From Prescottella subtropica (GTDB taxonomy: Bacteria > Actinomycetota > Actinomycetes > Mycobacteriales > Mycobacteriaceae), in the NCBI RefSeq assembly GCF_005434945.1, contig NZ_SKCH01000011.1, positions 1 through 64,000 on the forward strand: DNA of 64,000 nucleotides. Direction: 5' to 3'. The notes under the pieces were generated by a model. That model was not told where the DNA came from. It was given only the letters and a program-made list of their open reading frames with translations, and did not search any database. Every line of letters starts with the position of its first letter. The first letter of the stretch is position 1. Positions 1-10,176 of the stretch are shown piece after piece. The position numbers were made by a program, and so were the translations under genes.

Positions 1-1
1 C

Positions 2-109
2 CTCAAACAGTGGCGCGGCATCGCGACACGCTACGACAAGTACGCCACCACCTACCTCGGTGGCGTACTCCTTGCGGCGCTACTCATCCACCACCGTGTC
101 CGCAATTAA
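2..109 (+). mobile_element. C-terminal end of IS5-family transposase (partial)
   Basis: The window opens inside a reading frame that gives 35 residues starting LKQWRGIATRYDKYA and ending at TAA 107-109. The pattern W-R-G-I-A-T-R-Y-D-K followed by a short hydrophobic tail is the usual C-terminus of IS5-like DDE transposases, so an insertion sequence or its remnant ends here. A sequence ending AGACACGCCCTAG at about 111-123 lies just after the stop and could be the right terminal inverted repeat with a CTAG target. That is an inference, because the left end lies outside the window. Confidence 0.75.
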
Positions 110-156
110 CAGACACGCCCTAGACGCGCTCACCGAAACCACAAGGGAGACATGAT

Positions 157-1074
157 ATGGGACGATCCGACGGATCCACCACGATCGTCGGCTGCATCGG
201 ACTCGGCGCCATGGGCGCCCCGATGGCGACCCAGCTGCTCGATCGGCCCGGACCGCTGGTCGTGTGCGATGCCCGCCCCGAGGCTGTCGCCCCGTTCGTC
301 GATGCGGGCGCGATCAGCGTCCCGACACCGGGCGACGTCGCCGCCCGCGCATCGGTGATCTCGGTGACCGTCCTCGACGACGCCCAGGTGCGCGACGTCG
401 TCACCGGCCCGGACGGGCTGCTGTCGACGGCCCGGCCGGGCACCGTGATCGCGGTGCATTCCACGATCTCCGACACCACCGCCGTCGACCTGGCCCGGAT
501 CTGCGCGGACGCCGGCGTCGAACTGGTGGACGCCCCGGTCAGCGGTGGCGCGCCGGGCGCGCAGCAGGGTCGGCTCGCGGTCATGGTCGGCGGCAGCGAC
601 GACGCATTCACCGTCGTGTGGGAACCGTTCGGGTATTTCGCGGACCTCGTCGTGCACGCCGGCCCGGTCGGTGCGGGCACCCGGATGAAGCTGGCGCGAA
701 ACCTGTTGCACTTCGTGTCGTTCACGGCGGCGGCGGAGGCGCAGCGGCTCGCCGAGGCCTCAGGTCTCGATATCCGCGCGCTCGGCAAGGTGGTGCGGCA
801 CACCGATGCGATCACCGGCGGCGCGGGGGCGATCATGTTGCGGGACACCACCGCCGTGATCGTCGACGGCGATCCGTGGTTTCCGATCCTGAGCCATGTC
901 CGCACCCTCGGAGAGAAGGATCTGGCGCTCGCGCTCGATCTGGGTGCGCGTCTAGACGTCGATCTCCCGCTCGCGCTCCGCGCCCTCGCGGACCTCGGGA
1001 ACGGACTCGGCGTCGGCCCCGGAGAGGCGTCGTCCACCGTCGGCAATCCGACCTGCAGCAAGGAGAACGCATGA
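157..1074 (+). CDS. 3-hydroxyisobutyrate dehydrogenase-family NAD(P) oxidoreductase
   Basis: A 305-residue beta-hydroxyacid dehydrogenase. The N-terminal Rossmann motif is GLGAMG (residues 15-20). The substrate-site signature DAPVSGGAPGAQQG lies near 125-138, and the catalytic lysine is K178 in the MKLARN segment. A C-terminal helical domain with GEKDLALAL completes the family fold, and the length is normal. The start at 157 follows an AAGGGAGA-like ribosome site. The stop overlaps the ATG of the next gene, so the two are translationally coupled. The substrate is not shown by the sequence; the steroid-type operator downstream hints at a catabolic role. The upstream promoter region is only about 45 bases from the transposase stop. 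Confidence 0.85.
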   Translation: MGRSDGSTTIVGCIGLGAMGAPMATQLLDRPGPLVVCDARPEAVAPFVDAGAISVPTPGDVAARASVISVTVLDDAQVRDVVTGPDGLLSTARPGTVIAVHSTISDTTAVDLARICADAGVELVDAPVSGGAPGAQQGRLAVMVGGSDDAFTVVWEPFGYFADLVVHAGPVGAGTRMKLARNLLHFVSFTAAAEAQRLAEASGLDIRALGKVVRHTDAITGGAGAIMLRDTTAVIVDGDPWFPILSHVRTLGEKDLALALDLGARLDVDLPLALRALADLGNGLGVGPGEASSTVGNPTCSKENA

Positions 1075-1484
1075 GCGACAACGGGTCCCCGATCACGCCG
1101 GAGCGTGAACGCGGGGTGGCAATGATGAATCAGGTGTACGGCTGGGATATGCCGTCGGACGTGCCCGGTGATTTCTTCGCGATCACCGCCGACCACCTGT
1201 TCGCCGACATCTGGACCCGGCCGGGCCTGAGCCTGCGCGACCGCCGGTTGCTACTGCTCGGGGCGATCGCCGCGCAGGGCCAGTCGGACATTGCGAAGAT
1301 CCAGATCACCGCGGCCCTGAAGAACGAGGAACTCACCGAGCAGCAGGTCGAGGAGGCGGCGATCTTCCTGTGCCACTACGTGGGCTGGCCGCTGGGGACC
1401 GGACTGAACAACGCCCTGATCTCGGTCAAGAGCGAACGCCGGAAGGCGGCGAAGGCCGAGAAAGCGGCACAGCAGGCCGAGTAG
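1071..1484 (+). CDS. carboxymuconolactone decarboxylase-family protein
   Basis: A 137-residue protein of the CMD family. The core reads LSLRDRRLLLLGAIAAQGQ followed by a helix pair, a segment EAAIFLCHYVGWP, and a lysine/alanine-rich tail (KAAKAEKAAQQAE). The ATG sits inside the stop of the dehydrogenase gene (ATGA overlap), which favours this start and a two-gene operon. It lacks the CxxC peroxidatic pair of AhpD, so a decarboxylase-like or uncharacterised activity is more likely than peroxidase. Stand-alone members of this shape often lie in aromatic or steroid catabolic clusters. Confidence 0.8.
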   Translation: MSDNGSPITPERERGVAMMNQVYGWDMPSDVPGDFFAITADHLFADIWTRPGLSLRDRRLLLLGAIAAQGQSDIAKIQITAALKNEELTEQQVEEAAIFLCHYVGWPLGTGLNNALISVKSERRKAAKAEKAAQQAE

Positions 1485-1532
1485 TCCGACGATTCGGGCG
1501 CACGGCCCGGCCGGATCACCGATACTGATTTA

Positions 1533-1546
1533 TAGAACACGTTCTA
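1533..1546. promoter_or_regulatory. KstR-type operator TAGAACACGTTCTA
   Basis: The 14-base palindrome TAGAACACGTTCTA fits the published KstR consensus TnnAACnnGTTnnA at every fixed position. It lies 29 bases before the start of the ketosteroid-dehydrogenase-like gene, where bound repressor would block transcription. KstR is the TetR-family repressor of cholesterol catabolism in mycobacteria and rhodococci. No kstR gene is in the window, so control would be from elsewhere on the chromosome. Confidence 0.75.
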
Positions 1547-1574
1547 GCTGCCGTGCATCGAAAGGACTCCCCCC

Positions 1575-3056
1575 ATGGCCGAGCCGACTTCCGGTACCGA
1601 TCCCGTCCGCCCCCTGCCCGCCGAAAGCGTCACCACCTGGGACTACGAGTCCGATGTCGTGATCGCCGGCTACGGCATCGCCGGTGTGTGCGCGGCGATC
1701 GAGGCGGCCCGGGCCGGCGCCGACGTGCTGGTACTCGAACGGACCGGCGGGTGGGGCGGAGCGGCGTCGCTGTCCGGCGGCTTCATCTACCTCGGCGGCG
1801 GCACCCCGCTGCAGAAGACGCTCGGCTTCGACGACACCCCCGAGAACATGAAGACGTTCATGATGGCCGCGCTCGGGCCGGGCGCCGACGAAGCGAAGAT
1901 CACCGAATACTGCGAAGGCAGCGTCGACCACTACAACTGGCTCGTCGACAACGGGGTGCCGTTCAAGGAGAGCTTCTACAGCCAGCCCGGCTGGGAGACC
2001 CCGTCCGACGACGGCCTCATGTACTCCGGTGGCGAGAACGCAGCCCCGTTCAACACGATCGCCACCCCCGCCCCGCGCGGACACGTCCCGCAGATGGCGG
2101 ACAAGAAGATCGGTGAACGCGGCGGCGGCTACATGCTGATGAAGCCGCTCGCCGAGGAAGCCGAGCGACTCGGGGTGCGCGCCGAGTACGACATGCGCGT
2201 GCAGACACTGATCACCGACGGCACCGGCCGCGTCGTCGGCGTCTCCGCGAAGCAGTACGGCAAGGACGTCACGATCCGCGCCCGCAAGGGGGTCGTCCTG
2301 GCGACCGGCAGTTTCGCCTACAACAAGGACATGGTGGCGTCGTTCGCGCCGCGACTGATCGGACGTCCCGGCGCCGCGATCGAGGAGCACGACGGCCGCG
2401 CCATCCGGATGGCGCAGGCGCTCGGTGCGGATCTGGCGCACATGGACGCCACCGAGGTCGCGTTCTTCGGTGATCCGCAGATGATGGTGCGCGGCATCCT
2501 CGTCAACGGCCGCGGCCAGCGGTACGTCAACGAGGACACCTACCCGGGACGGATCGGTCAGCTCACGTTGCTGCACAACGACAATCAGGCGTATCTGATC
2601 ATCGACGAGGCCGCGTACGAGGAGGCGAAGACCACGCCGACGTCGACGCCGTTCTTCCGGTTCCAGCCCAAGTGGGTCGCCGAGACCGTCGAAGAGTTGG
2701 AGTCCGAGATGGGGCTGCCGGAGGGCACCCTGCAGTCCACCGTCGACGTCTACAACCGGCACGCCGCGAACGGTGAGGACCCGGTGCTGGGGAAGAAGCC
2801 GGAATGGGTCAAGCCGATCGGCACCCCCGTCGCCGCCCTGGATCTGCGCAACTACACGGCCGGGTTCACTCTCGGCGGGCTGCGCACCAACACCGCATCC
2901 GAGGTGCTGCACGTGTCCGGGGAGCCGATCCCCGGCCTGTTCGCCGCTGGCCGCTGCACGTCCGGCGTGTGCGCGTGGGGGTACGCGTCCGGCACCTCGC
3001 TCGGCGACGGCAGCTTCTTCGGTCGCCGCGCAGGGATCAGCGCCGCGCGGGGCTGA
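1575..3056 (+). CDS. FAD-dependent 3-ketosteroid dehydrogenase-like flavoprotein
   Basis: A 493-residue flavoprotein of the fumarate reductase/3-ketosteroid dehydrogenase superfamily (FAD_binding_2). The dinucleotide motif GYGIAG spans residues 32-37, after the strand DVVIA. E55 follows at the end of the second strand (VLVLER) and should bind the ribose. A substrate-cap region lies in the middle, and the C-terminal FAD signature is GLFAAGRCTSGVCAWGYASG. A KstR-type operator lies directly upstream, so a sterol or bile-acid substrate is plausible, but the family also oxidises other molecules. The 3' end overlaps the convergent GH5 gene by 20 bases. Confidence 0.8.
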   Translation: MAEPTSGTDPVRPLPAESVTTWDYESDVVIAGYGIAGVCAAIEAARAGADVLVLERTGGWGGAASLSGGFIYLGGGTPLQKTLGFDDTPENMKTFMMAALGPGADEAKITEYCEGSVDHYNWLVDNGVPFKESFYSQPGWETPSDDGLMYSGGENAAPFNTIATPAPRGHVPQMADKKIGERGGGYMLMKPLAEEAERLGVRAEYDMRVQTLITDGTGRVVGVSAKQYGKDVTIRARKGVVLATGSFAYNKDMVASFAPRLIGRPGAAIEEHDGRAIRMAQALGADLAHMDATEVAFFGDPQMMVRGILVNGRGQRYVNEDTYPGRIGQLTLLHNDNQAYLIIDEAAYEEAKTTPTSTPFFRFQPKWVAETVEELESEMGLPEGTLQSTVDVYNRHAANGEDPVLGKKPEWVKPIGTPVAALDLRNYTAGFTLGGLRTNTASEVLHVSGEPIPGLFAAGRCTSGVCAWGYASGTSLGDGSFFGRRAGISAARG

Positions 3057-4461
3057 TCGTCACCGTCACCGACTGCCGGACGGTCGGGGCCCGCAACGTC
3101 AGGATGCGGGTCCCGGCGTCCCAGCCCGCGACCTCCGCACCCTCGACGTCGCCGCCGTCCGGGAACGTACGGGCCGGCAGGTACACCTCGGTGGGGGCGG
3201 TGATCGACAGGTCCGGCAGGTAGGTGAACTCGAGCCGGTCCGCGTCCACCGCCCAACCGCGGGGTTCGCCGGCGATCGCCCGCGGGTACGGACGGTCCAG
3301 GGCCGCAACGAGGTTGCGCTGCGAACCGTCTTCCTCGTACGGACCCCAACTCCCGGGATCCCGGGACCAGTAGGAGACGCCCGCCCCCATCTCCCCGGCG
3401 GTGTCGTAGACCCGTTCGACGTAGTCGAGGGCGCCGGGCAGGGTGGTGTCGAGACCGAACTCGCCCAGGATGATCGGCACGTTGCCGAGGGCCTCGGCGG
3501 TGCGCAGGACGTTGCCGCGCCACGCGTCGATCGTCGCGTCCACCTGGGTGCGACTGCTGCCGGTGTAGCCGCCGCCGAGGTCCATCGGCAGCGGATAGAT
3601 GTGCGGGCAGTACGCGATCCGCGGGTCGCCGTCGCGGGCGTCGTCGACGGGCCGCAGTCCGCTGGCGGTGCCCCAGTTGGTGCCCATCGCCTGCGGGGCG
3701 ACGCACACCCACGTGTCCTGGTCGACGGTGCGGATCGCGTCGGACGTCTTCTGGTACAGCGCCGTCAACGGTCCGGCCTCGAACACGGGCCCCTGCACGG
3801 TGCCGCCGTACGGTTCGTTCATGAGGTCGTAGGCGATCACCGCGGGATGGTCGGCGAACCTGTCTGCCACCACCCGCCACGCGTCCGCGTAGTGGTCGGT
3901 GAGTTCGGGATGATTCCCGGTGGTGTTCCAGAAGTTGTCGAACGCCCGGATCACGCCGGGTTCGAGGTAGTACAGCTCCCACATGTCGTTGTCGCCCACC
4001 GGAAGACCGTCCATGTACGTCGCCCACGCGGGAGCACCGTTGCCACCCTCGTCGCTCGGGGTGATAGCGCTCGAGTACAGGTCCTGATGCATGTCGAGCA
4101 TCACGTGGTAGCCGCGGGCGTCGTACCAGTCGAGACGTTCGGCCACCCGATCGAGGTAGGCCTCGTCGTAGACGCCCGGTTCGGGTTCCACCGCCCGCCA
4201 CGAGATGAGGAAGCGCACGAAGTTGGTGCCCATGTCGGTGTGTTCGCGATCGAGGTCGGACTCGGTGAACGTCGGCATCCCGTCCGGGGCGTTCTTCGCG
4301 GTGTTCGCGGTGTTGAAGCCGTGCAGCACCAACGCACGTCCCGCATCGTCGGTGAGGAACGCGTTCGCCGGGGCCGGGTCGGCCCGCAGCGCGGCACCGA
4401 CACCACCTGCCAGAACCAACGCCGCGACCGCCGACATCGACACCGCCGTCACCCGTCGCAC
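3037..4461 (-). CDS. secreted GH5 endoglycoceramidase-like glycoside hydrolase
   Basis: A 474-residue GH5 enzyme with a signal peptide (residues 1 to about 34, ending APANA). The acid/base is E216 in YDLMNEPYGG and the nucleophile is E334 in ILGEFGLDTT. The segment YHVMLDMHQDLYS near 118-130 and the NTANTAKN loop after the first strand are typical of endoglycoceramidase-type GH5 members, known from rhodococci, which release ceramide from glycosphingolipids. A C-terminal beta-rich domain follows. The start is a GTG with a GGGGAG ribosome site just upstream. Glycolipid hydrolysis is inferred from the family; a related beta-glycosidase activity is possible. Confidence 0.8.
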   Translation of the reverse strand: MRRVTAVSMSAVAALVLAGGVGAALRADPAPANAFLTDDAGRALVLHGFNTANTAKNAPDGMPTFTESDLDREHTDMGTNFVRFLISWRAVEPEPGVYDEAYLDRVAERLDWYDARGYHVMLDMHQDLYSSAITPSDEGGNGAPAWATYMDGLPVGDNDMWELYYLEPGVIRAFDNFWNTTGNHPELTDHYADAWRVVADRFADHPAVIAYDLMNEPYGGTVQGPVFEAGPLTALYQKTSDAIRTVDQDTWVCVAPQAMGTNWGTASGLRPVDDARDGDPRIAYCPHIYPLPMDLGGGYTGSSRTQVDATIDAWRGNVLRTAEALGNVPIILGEFGLDTTLPGALDYVERVYDTAGEMGAGVSYWSRDPGSWGPYEEDGSQRNLVAALDRPYPRAIAGEPRGWAVDADRLEFTYLPDLSITAPTEVYLPARTFPDGGDVEGAEVAGWDAGTRILTLRAPTVRQSVTVTISPARR

Positions 4462-4523
4462 CAGCTCCCCCTACATCCCGCAAAACCTGAACAACCGTCC
4501 TACTTCCTGGCTAGTGTGGCGCC

Positions 4524-5147
4524 ATGGCTGTCCGATCCGGGGCGTTTTCGGCAACACCGCTGGTGCAGCGCATCGTGGCGGGCCCGTGGCCGGCGACCGC
4601 AGCCCTGCTGGTCGTCGCGATCCTGTCCGGCACGTGGTCGATCACCGGGCGCGCGCTCACGTTCACCCCCGAACTGCTGATTCCCAGTGCGATCGGGGTG
4701 CCGTTCGGGATCCCGTCGCTGCGGGCCGTCCCCCTCGGCGGCACCACGTGGTCGTTCTGGCTCGTCGACGTCGCCGCCGTGCTCGTCATGGCCGCGATCC
4801 TGTGGACCCGTCTCCGCCACCGGACGCGCCGCCCGTTCCTCGCCGCATGGGGTGCGACGGTCCTCGCCGTGTGCGCCGGCAACCTCGTGCGGATCGTGTT
4901 CACCAGCTTCGTCACCCACCAGGGCCTCGGCAGCTACACCCTCACCGTCCTCCTCGGGCTGCTCGTGTCCGCGCTGTGGGGTGCGGTCGTCGGACTGCTC
5001 GTCGGCGTGGTCCATCTGCTCGACGTGCGACGACGCACTCGCGAACCGAGTCGACGACGCGCACACTCGGCACATGCCGATAGTGCAGGTGATAGTCGAG
5101 AGTTGGTTGATCGAGGACGGGCAGTATCCGTTCCCGGAGATCGGTGA
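4524..5147 (+). CDS. four-helix membrane protein, unknown function
   Basis: An unrecognised 207-residue protein with about four hydrophobic segments, roughly at residues 23-41, 78-93, 107-126 and 139-166. The last ~40 residues are arginine-rich and overlap the next frame by 74 bases, so the true C-terminus or a sequencing frameshift there deserves caution. It is divergent from the GH5 gene with a 62-base spacer that must hold both promoters. Confidence 0.55.
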   Translation: MAVRSGAFSATPLVQRIVAGPWPATAALLVVAILSGTWSITGRALTFTPELLIPSAIGVPFGIPSLRAVPLGGTTWSFWLVDVAAVLVMAAILWTRLRHRTRRPFLAAWGATVLAVCAGNLVRIVFTSFVTHQGLGSYTLTVLLGLLVSALWGAVVGLLVGVVHLLDVRRRTREPSRRRAHSAHADSAGDSRELVDRGRAVSVPGDR

Positions 5148-5499
5148 CCGCGCCACCTACGTGGCGAAGAGCCTGCCGGCCGTGCCCGACGGGCATGGCC
5201 TGTTCGAGGCCGATTTCATCGGCGCCCCGGACGGCGTCGACGTCACCGGCACCGTCGTCGGCCGCCGGATCGTCACGGTCACGACGGATCCGCTCGTGCC
5301 GGGGTATCCGCCGTCGCCCGACCGGACGATGCTGTCCGATGTCCCCGAAGAACTCAGGGGCTTCGACTCGGGACTCGTGCCGACACGGGTCGTGCATCGG
5401 AACCCGGACGGATCCGGGTGGGTGACGATGGAACCGCCCACCGATCGACCGTGGGTACGCGAGTCCGGGGTGCTGGTCGACCTCGACATTCATGCATGA
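5074..5499 (+). CDS. hypothetical protein
   Basis: A 141-residue soluble protein that I do not recognise. It begins MPIVQVIVESWLIEDGQYP, has an acidic surface, and a repeated V/T-rich beta pattern (VDVTGTVVGRRIVTVTTDP) that suggests a small beta barrel. No membrane segment or signal peptide is visible. The ATG lies within the end of the preceding membrane-protein frame, so the two may be coupled. Codon use fits real coding sequence better than the overlapping tail of its neighbour. Confidence 0.6.
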   Translation: MPIVQVIVESWLIEDGQYPFPEIGDRATYVAKSLPAVPDGHGLFEADFIGAPDGVDVTGTVVGRRIVTVTTDPLVPGYPPSPDRTMLSDVPEELRGFDSGLVPTRVVHRNPDGSGWVTMEPPTDRPWVRESGVLVDLDIHA

Positions 5500-5549
5500 C
5501 GCACGCCACATGACGCCAGTGTGCCGGTGACCACTCCTACACTTCGCGT

Positions 5550-5862
5550 ATGACCGTCGCCGTGACTCGTGCACCGGTTCTCGCGTTCCGTTGGCACGTC
5601 CAGCAACTCGATCGACGCCCCGGGTCGGCGTCCGGTGCCACCGACTGCGACGTCCTGGATCTAGGTGTCCAGAACCCGGGTCCGGGCGGGGCGGAGTGGG
5701 CGCTGCACGTGCGCGGCGCCCCCGCCGGTCCTCGAACGCATCCCCGGCTGGACGTTCGCCCCGTACCCCGCGCACCCCTCGGATCCACGATTCGACCCGA
5801 TCCGCGGCTACCTGCGCTTCTTCGGGCCCGCCACTCCGAAGACCGTCGGCGGGGAGATCGTC
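5550..5862 (+). pseudogene. remnant of winged-helix DNA-binding (HTH_42/AlkZ-like) gene
   Basis: The first frame gives MTVAVTRAPVLAFRWHVQQ and then CDVLDLGVQNPGPGGAEWAL, which is the N-terminus of winged helix DNA-binding domain proteins (YcaQ/AlkZ-related crosslink glycosylases). Near 5717-5727 the homology jumps to another frame, giving VLERIPGWTFAPYPAHP and then YLRFFGPATPKTV, which belongs to the middle of the same family. About 100 residues between these blocks are missing, and the C-terminal half is absent because the gene abuts the 3' end of the CPBP gene. It is therefore a frameshifted, internally deleted and truncated remnant. Confidence 0.7.
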
Positions 5863-5865
5863 GGC

Positions 5866-6621
5866 TCAGCTCAAGGACACGTGCCAGACGAGGGCCGCGG
5901 CGAGCGCCCCGATGCCGTTGAGCGACCAGTGCAGGGCGATGGGGGCGAGGAGGCTGCCGCTGCGCTTGCGGAGCCAGGTGAACACGAACCCGGCGGCTGC
6001 GGTGGCGGCGACGGCCCCGGCGATGCCGAGGATCTGCCCCATCAGTCCGCCACCGAGGATGCCCGTCAGGCCCTTGTTGCCGGAGGTGAGGCCGAGCGAC
6101 GACGCGATGTGCCACAGCCCGAACAGCAGCGAACCGGCCGCGAACACACCGCGGGCCCCGGAGACGCGCCCGAGGGTGCCCTGCAGGACGCCCCGGAAGG
6201 CGAGTTCCTCGGGGATCACGGTCTGCAGCGGGATGACGATCATCGAGGCGACGAGGGCGCCGGAGACGGTGGCGTAGCGCTCGGACAGGAAGAACTGGCG
6301 GGTGAACGGCAGCGCGATGCCGATGCCGACGACGGCGAGGACGAGACCGACGCAGCCGAGTGCGTACAGCGACCCGGATTTCCAGTGCCGCGGCGACAGT
6401 CCCAGTTCGGACCACCGCAGTCCGCGGCGGCGGGTGAGGCCGACGAGGATCACCGCGGAGATCGGGACGGTCGCGATGCTGGCCCACACGGTGGTGAAGT
6501 GGGCGATGAGGTTCGTCGCAACGAGGACGGCCACGACGACGGCCACGTCCAGCCAGGCGTGCGCGGTACGGATCCGGTGGATACCGGTGGATGTTGCGGC
6601 GGCCGGAAGGGCGAGAGTCAT
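5866..6621 (-). CDS. CPBP-family intramembrane glutamic endopeptidase
   Basis: A 251-residue polytopic membrane protein with the three CPBP (Abi/CAAX-like) motifs: PEELAFRGVL (paired glutamates and arginine), FGLWHI, and APIALHWSLNGIG. Six to eight hydrophobic segments are visible. Family members cleave prenylated or membrane proteins, and some give immunity to their own bacteriocins; the substrate here is unknown. Downstream it runs into the winged-helix remnant. Upstream, a 210-base spacer is shared with the divergent class I fumarase gene. Confidence 0.85.
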   Translation of the reverse strand: MTLALPAAATSTGIHRIRTAHAWLDVAVVVAVLVATNLIAHFTTVWASIATVPISAVILVGLTRRRGLRWSELGLSPRHWKSGSLYALGCVGLVLAVVGIGIALPFTRQFFLSERYATVSGALVASMIVIPLQTVIPEELAFRGVLQGTLGRVSGARGVFAAGSLLFGLWHIASSLGLTSGNKGLTGILGGGLMGQILGIAGAVAATAAAGFVFTWLRKRSGSLLAPIALHWSLNGIGALAAALVWHVSLS

Positions 6622-6831
6622 ACGCAGTGCGGTCCCGTCTCCAATGGATCACCTGCACGCGAGCGACCCGATGTTATGCGTTCGTTACCCCTATCGAGGG
6701 TACGCTTCCATGCTCCCCGCGCCCATGATCCAGCTCACGCAACGGCCTCCGTCCTGCCCCGATTCGAGCGCACGAATGCTCGCCGTTAGCCTGAATACGA
6801 ACTTCACAGCCCCGTGTTCAGGAGATATGCG

Positions 6832-8529
<1,698 letters not shown>

Positions 8530-8541
8530 CTCCTGACGCTA

Positions 8542-8575
8542 CGACGGCCCGGCGGTGCGTACCGCCGGGCCGTCG
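8542..8575. terminator. bidirectional terminator hairpin
   Basis: A perfect 15-base stem (CGACGGCCCGGCGGT and its complement) with a GCGT loop sits between two convergent genes, the fumarase and the AhpD-like gene. It can terminate both. There is no T-run, as is common for actinobacterial terminators. Confidence 0.8.
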
Positions 8576-8587
8576 CGCGTCTGCGGG

Positions 8588-9049
8588 TCAGTCCCGCGGT
8601 GCGACGCCCGCGGGCTGGCGGGTGGCCGCGTTGAGCCGGTTCCACACGTTGATCATCGCGATCTGCGTGGTCAGGGCCGCGAGCTGCTTCTCGTCGTAGA
8701 TGTCGGCGGCGGCGTCCCACACCTCGTCCGACACCGGGTCCGGCCGGTCGGCGATCCGGGTGACCGCCTCGGTGAGCGCGAGGGCGGCGCGTTCGGCGTC
8801 GGTGAACCGGCGGGACTCCCGCCACGCCGCCACCGCGACGACCCGTTCGATGGTGTCGCCCTCGTCGAGTGCCTCACGGGAGTGCATCTCCACGCAGAAG
8901 CTGCAGCCGTTGATCTGGCTGGCCCGCAGATGCACCAGGTGCACGGTGCGGGCCGGCAGCCCGGTTCCCTCGAGCGTCTTGCCCAGCGCGAGCAGTGCGT
9001 CCATCGTGCCGGGTAGCACCAGCGCGGGCTGGTTCATACGTGCCTTCAT
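8588..9049 (-). CDS. AhpD-like carboxymuconolactone decarboxylase/peroxidase-family protein
   Basis: A 153-residue protein with the AhpD core signature INGCSFCVEMHSREAL, that is a CxxC pair followed by a histidine three residues later. This motif supplies the peroxidatic and resolving cysteines of alkylhydroperoxidase-type members. The C-terminal part (AALTTQIAMINVWNRLNAATR) is typical of small all-helical family members. ATG 9049 is preceded by an AGGAGACGA-like ribosome site. It is convergent with the iron-sulfur fumarase; a link to peroxide defence is only suggestive. Confidence 0.85.
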   Translation of the reverse strand: MKARMNQPALVLPGTMDALLALGKTLEGTGLPARTVHLVHLRASQINGCSFCVEMHSREALDEGDTIERVVAVAAWRESRRFTDAERAALALTEAVTRIADRPDPVSDEVWDAAADIYDEKQLAALTTQIAMINVWNRLNAATRQPAGVAPRD

Positions 9050-9150
9050 CGTCGTCTCCTGTCTCGGTGTGTCCGTACCTCTCTTCTGACGGGGCGAAGT
9101 GGCAGAGTGTGACAGCGACCGCCCGTTGCACGATCGATGAGGAGGCGCCG

Positions 9151-9573
9151 ATGCCGACGAGACCGATCCGCCCCGCCGCCGTGTGTGTGGCCGCAGCCGC
9201 CGCCTGGACACTGTCCGCCGGAATTTCGGCGGCGTCGACGCCCGCCCCGTTCCAGATCGCCCCGGCCCCGTTCGGGAACCCGAACGGCAGTCTCGACGTG
9301 CCACCGAGTCGGTGCGCCACGCTGGTCGACGACGCCGCCCACACGGTGACGGTCGCCGGCAGTCTGCCGGGCCGGTGGGGGTGCATGATCGATGCCGAGG
9401 TGCGGTGGCTGAACGTGTCGACCGGGGCGACCGGGTTCGCGCGCATGTCGAACGGGCTGAACGGGTATCCTCCCGAGGCGGTCCTCGGCACCGGGCCGGG
9501 GCACGTCGTCGTCACTCTGATTCCGCTGCCGGGGTCGACGACGCCCGGTCTGACGGTCGTCGCGGTGCCGTAA
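9151..9573 (+). CDS. secreted hypothetical protein
   Basis: A 140-residue protein with a clear signal peptide (residues 1 to about 29, ending SAAST). The mature part has two cysteines (in SRCATLV and WGCMIDAEV), which could form one disulfide, within beta-rich sequence. I do not recognise a named domain. GGAGG lies just before the ATG, which supports the start. The gene ends three bases before the stop of the convergent methyltransferase-like gene. Confidence 0.7.
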   Translation: MPTRPIRPAAVCVAAAAAWTLSAGISAASTPAPFQIAPAPFGNPNGSLDVPPSRCATLVDDAAHTVTVAGSLPGRWGCMIDAEVRWLNVSTGATGFARMSNGLNGYPPEAVLGTGPGHVVVTLIPLPGSTTPGLTVVAVP

Positions 9574-9576
9574 CCG

Positions 9577-10176
9577 TCAGAGCACGAACGGGACGATCCG
9601 CCGCGTCCGGCGCATGTACTGCCGGTAGGGTTCGCCGAGACCGGCGAGCAGGACGCGTTCCTCGTGCGGGATCCGGACCAGATATGCCACTGCCAGGATC
9701 GACACGGTCAGCGGCGCAAGCCAATTGGTGCAGGCGAGGGTGAATCCCAGGGCGCACACCAGCGCCCCGCTGTACGACGGGTGCCGCACGTACCGGTAGA
9801 GCCCGGTGTCGACCACCGCCTGCCCGGGGACGGTCTGCACCCGGAACGTGAACGACGCCCCCAACTCGTGCACGGCCCGCAGCCGCATCGCCTGTCCGGC
9901 AACGGCGATCGCGAGTCCGCCGACGAAGTACCACCAGGCTCCGGTCGTGAGCACCGTCGCCGGAACCAGCACGCTCACAGCGGGCCCTCCGACGTACACG
10001 GCGGCAAGTCCGACACCGAGCACCGGACCGGTCCACGCATCGTTCGGATGTGCACCGTCGGGGTGGGTGCGTCCGATCCGGAACTCCGAGACCAGGAATG
10101 CGACGACGGCGACCACGAGGATCACCGCCGCAACAGGATTCGATGCGAACAGCGGTAGCGGTTGCCCGTCGGTCAT
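9577..10176 (-). CDS. isoprenylcysteine carboxyl methyltransferase-family membrane protein
   Basis: A 199-residue integral membrane protein of the ICMT/PEMT family. The diagnostic SAM-binding stretch is GLYRYVRHPSYSGALV, followed by RIPHEERVLLAGLGEPYRQYMRR near the C-terminus. Four to five hydrophobic segments precede it. Bacterial members methylate lipids or unknown substrates, so no substrate can be named. I chose the ATG giving MTDGQPLP; the open frame extends further but the added sequence is arginine-rich and unlike a membrane-protein start. Confidence 0.8.
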   Translation of the reverse strand: MTDGQPLPLFASNPVAAVILVVAVVAFLVSEFRIGRTHPDGAHPNDAWTGPVLGVGLAAVYVGGPAVSVLVPATVLTTGAWWYFVGGLAIAVAGQAMRLRAVHELGASFTFRVQTVPGQAVVDTGLYRYVRHPSYSGALVCALGFTLACTNWLAPLTVSILAVAYLVRIPHEERVLLAGLGEPYRQYMRRTRRIVPFVL

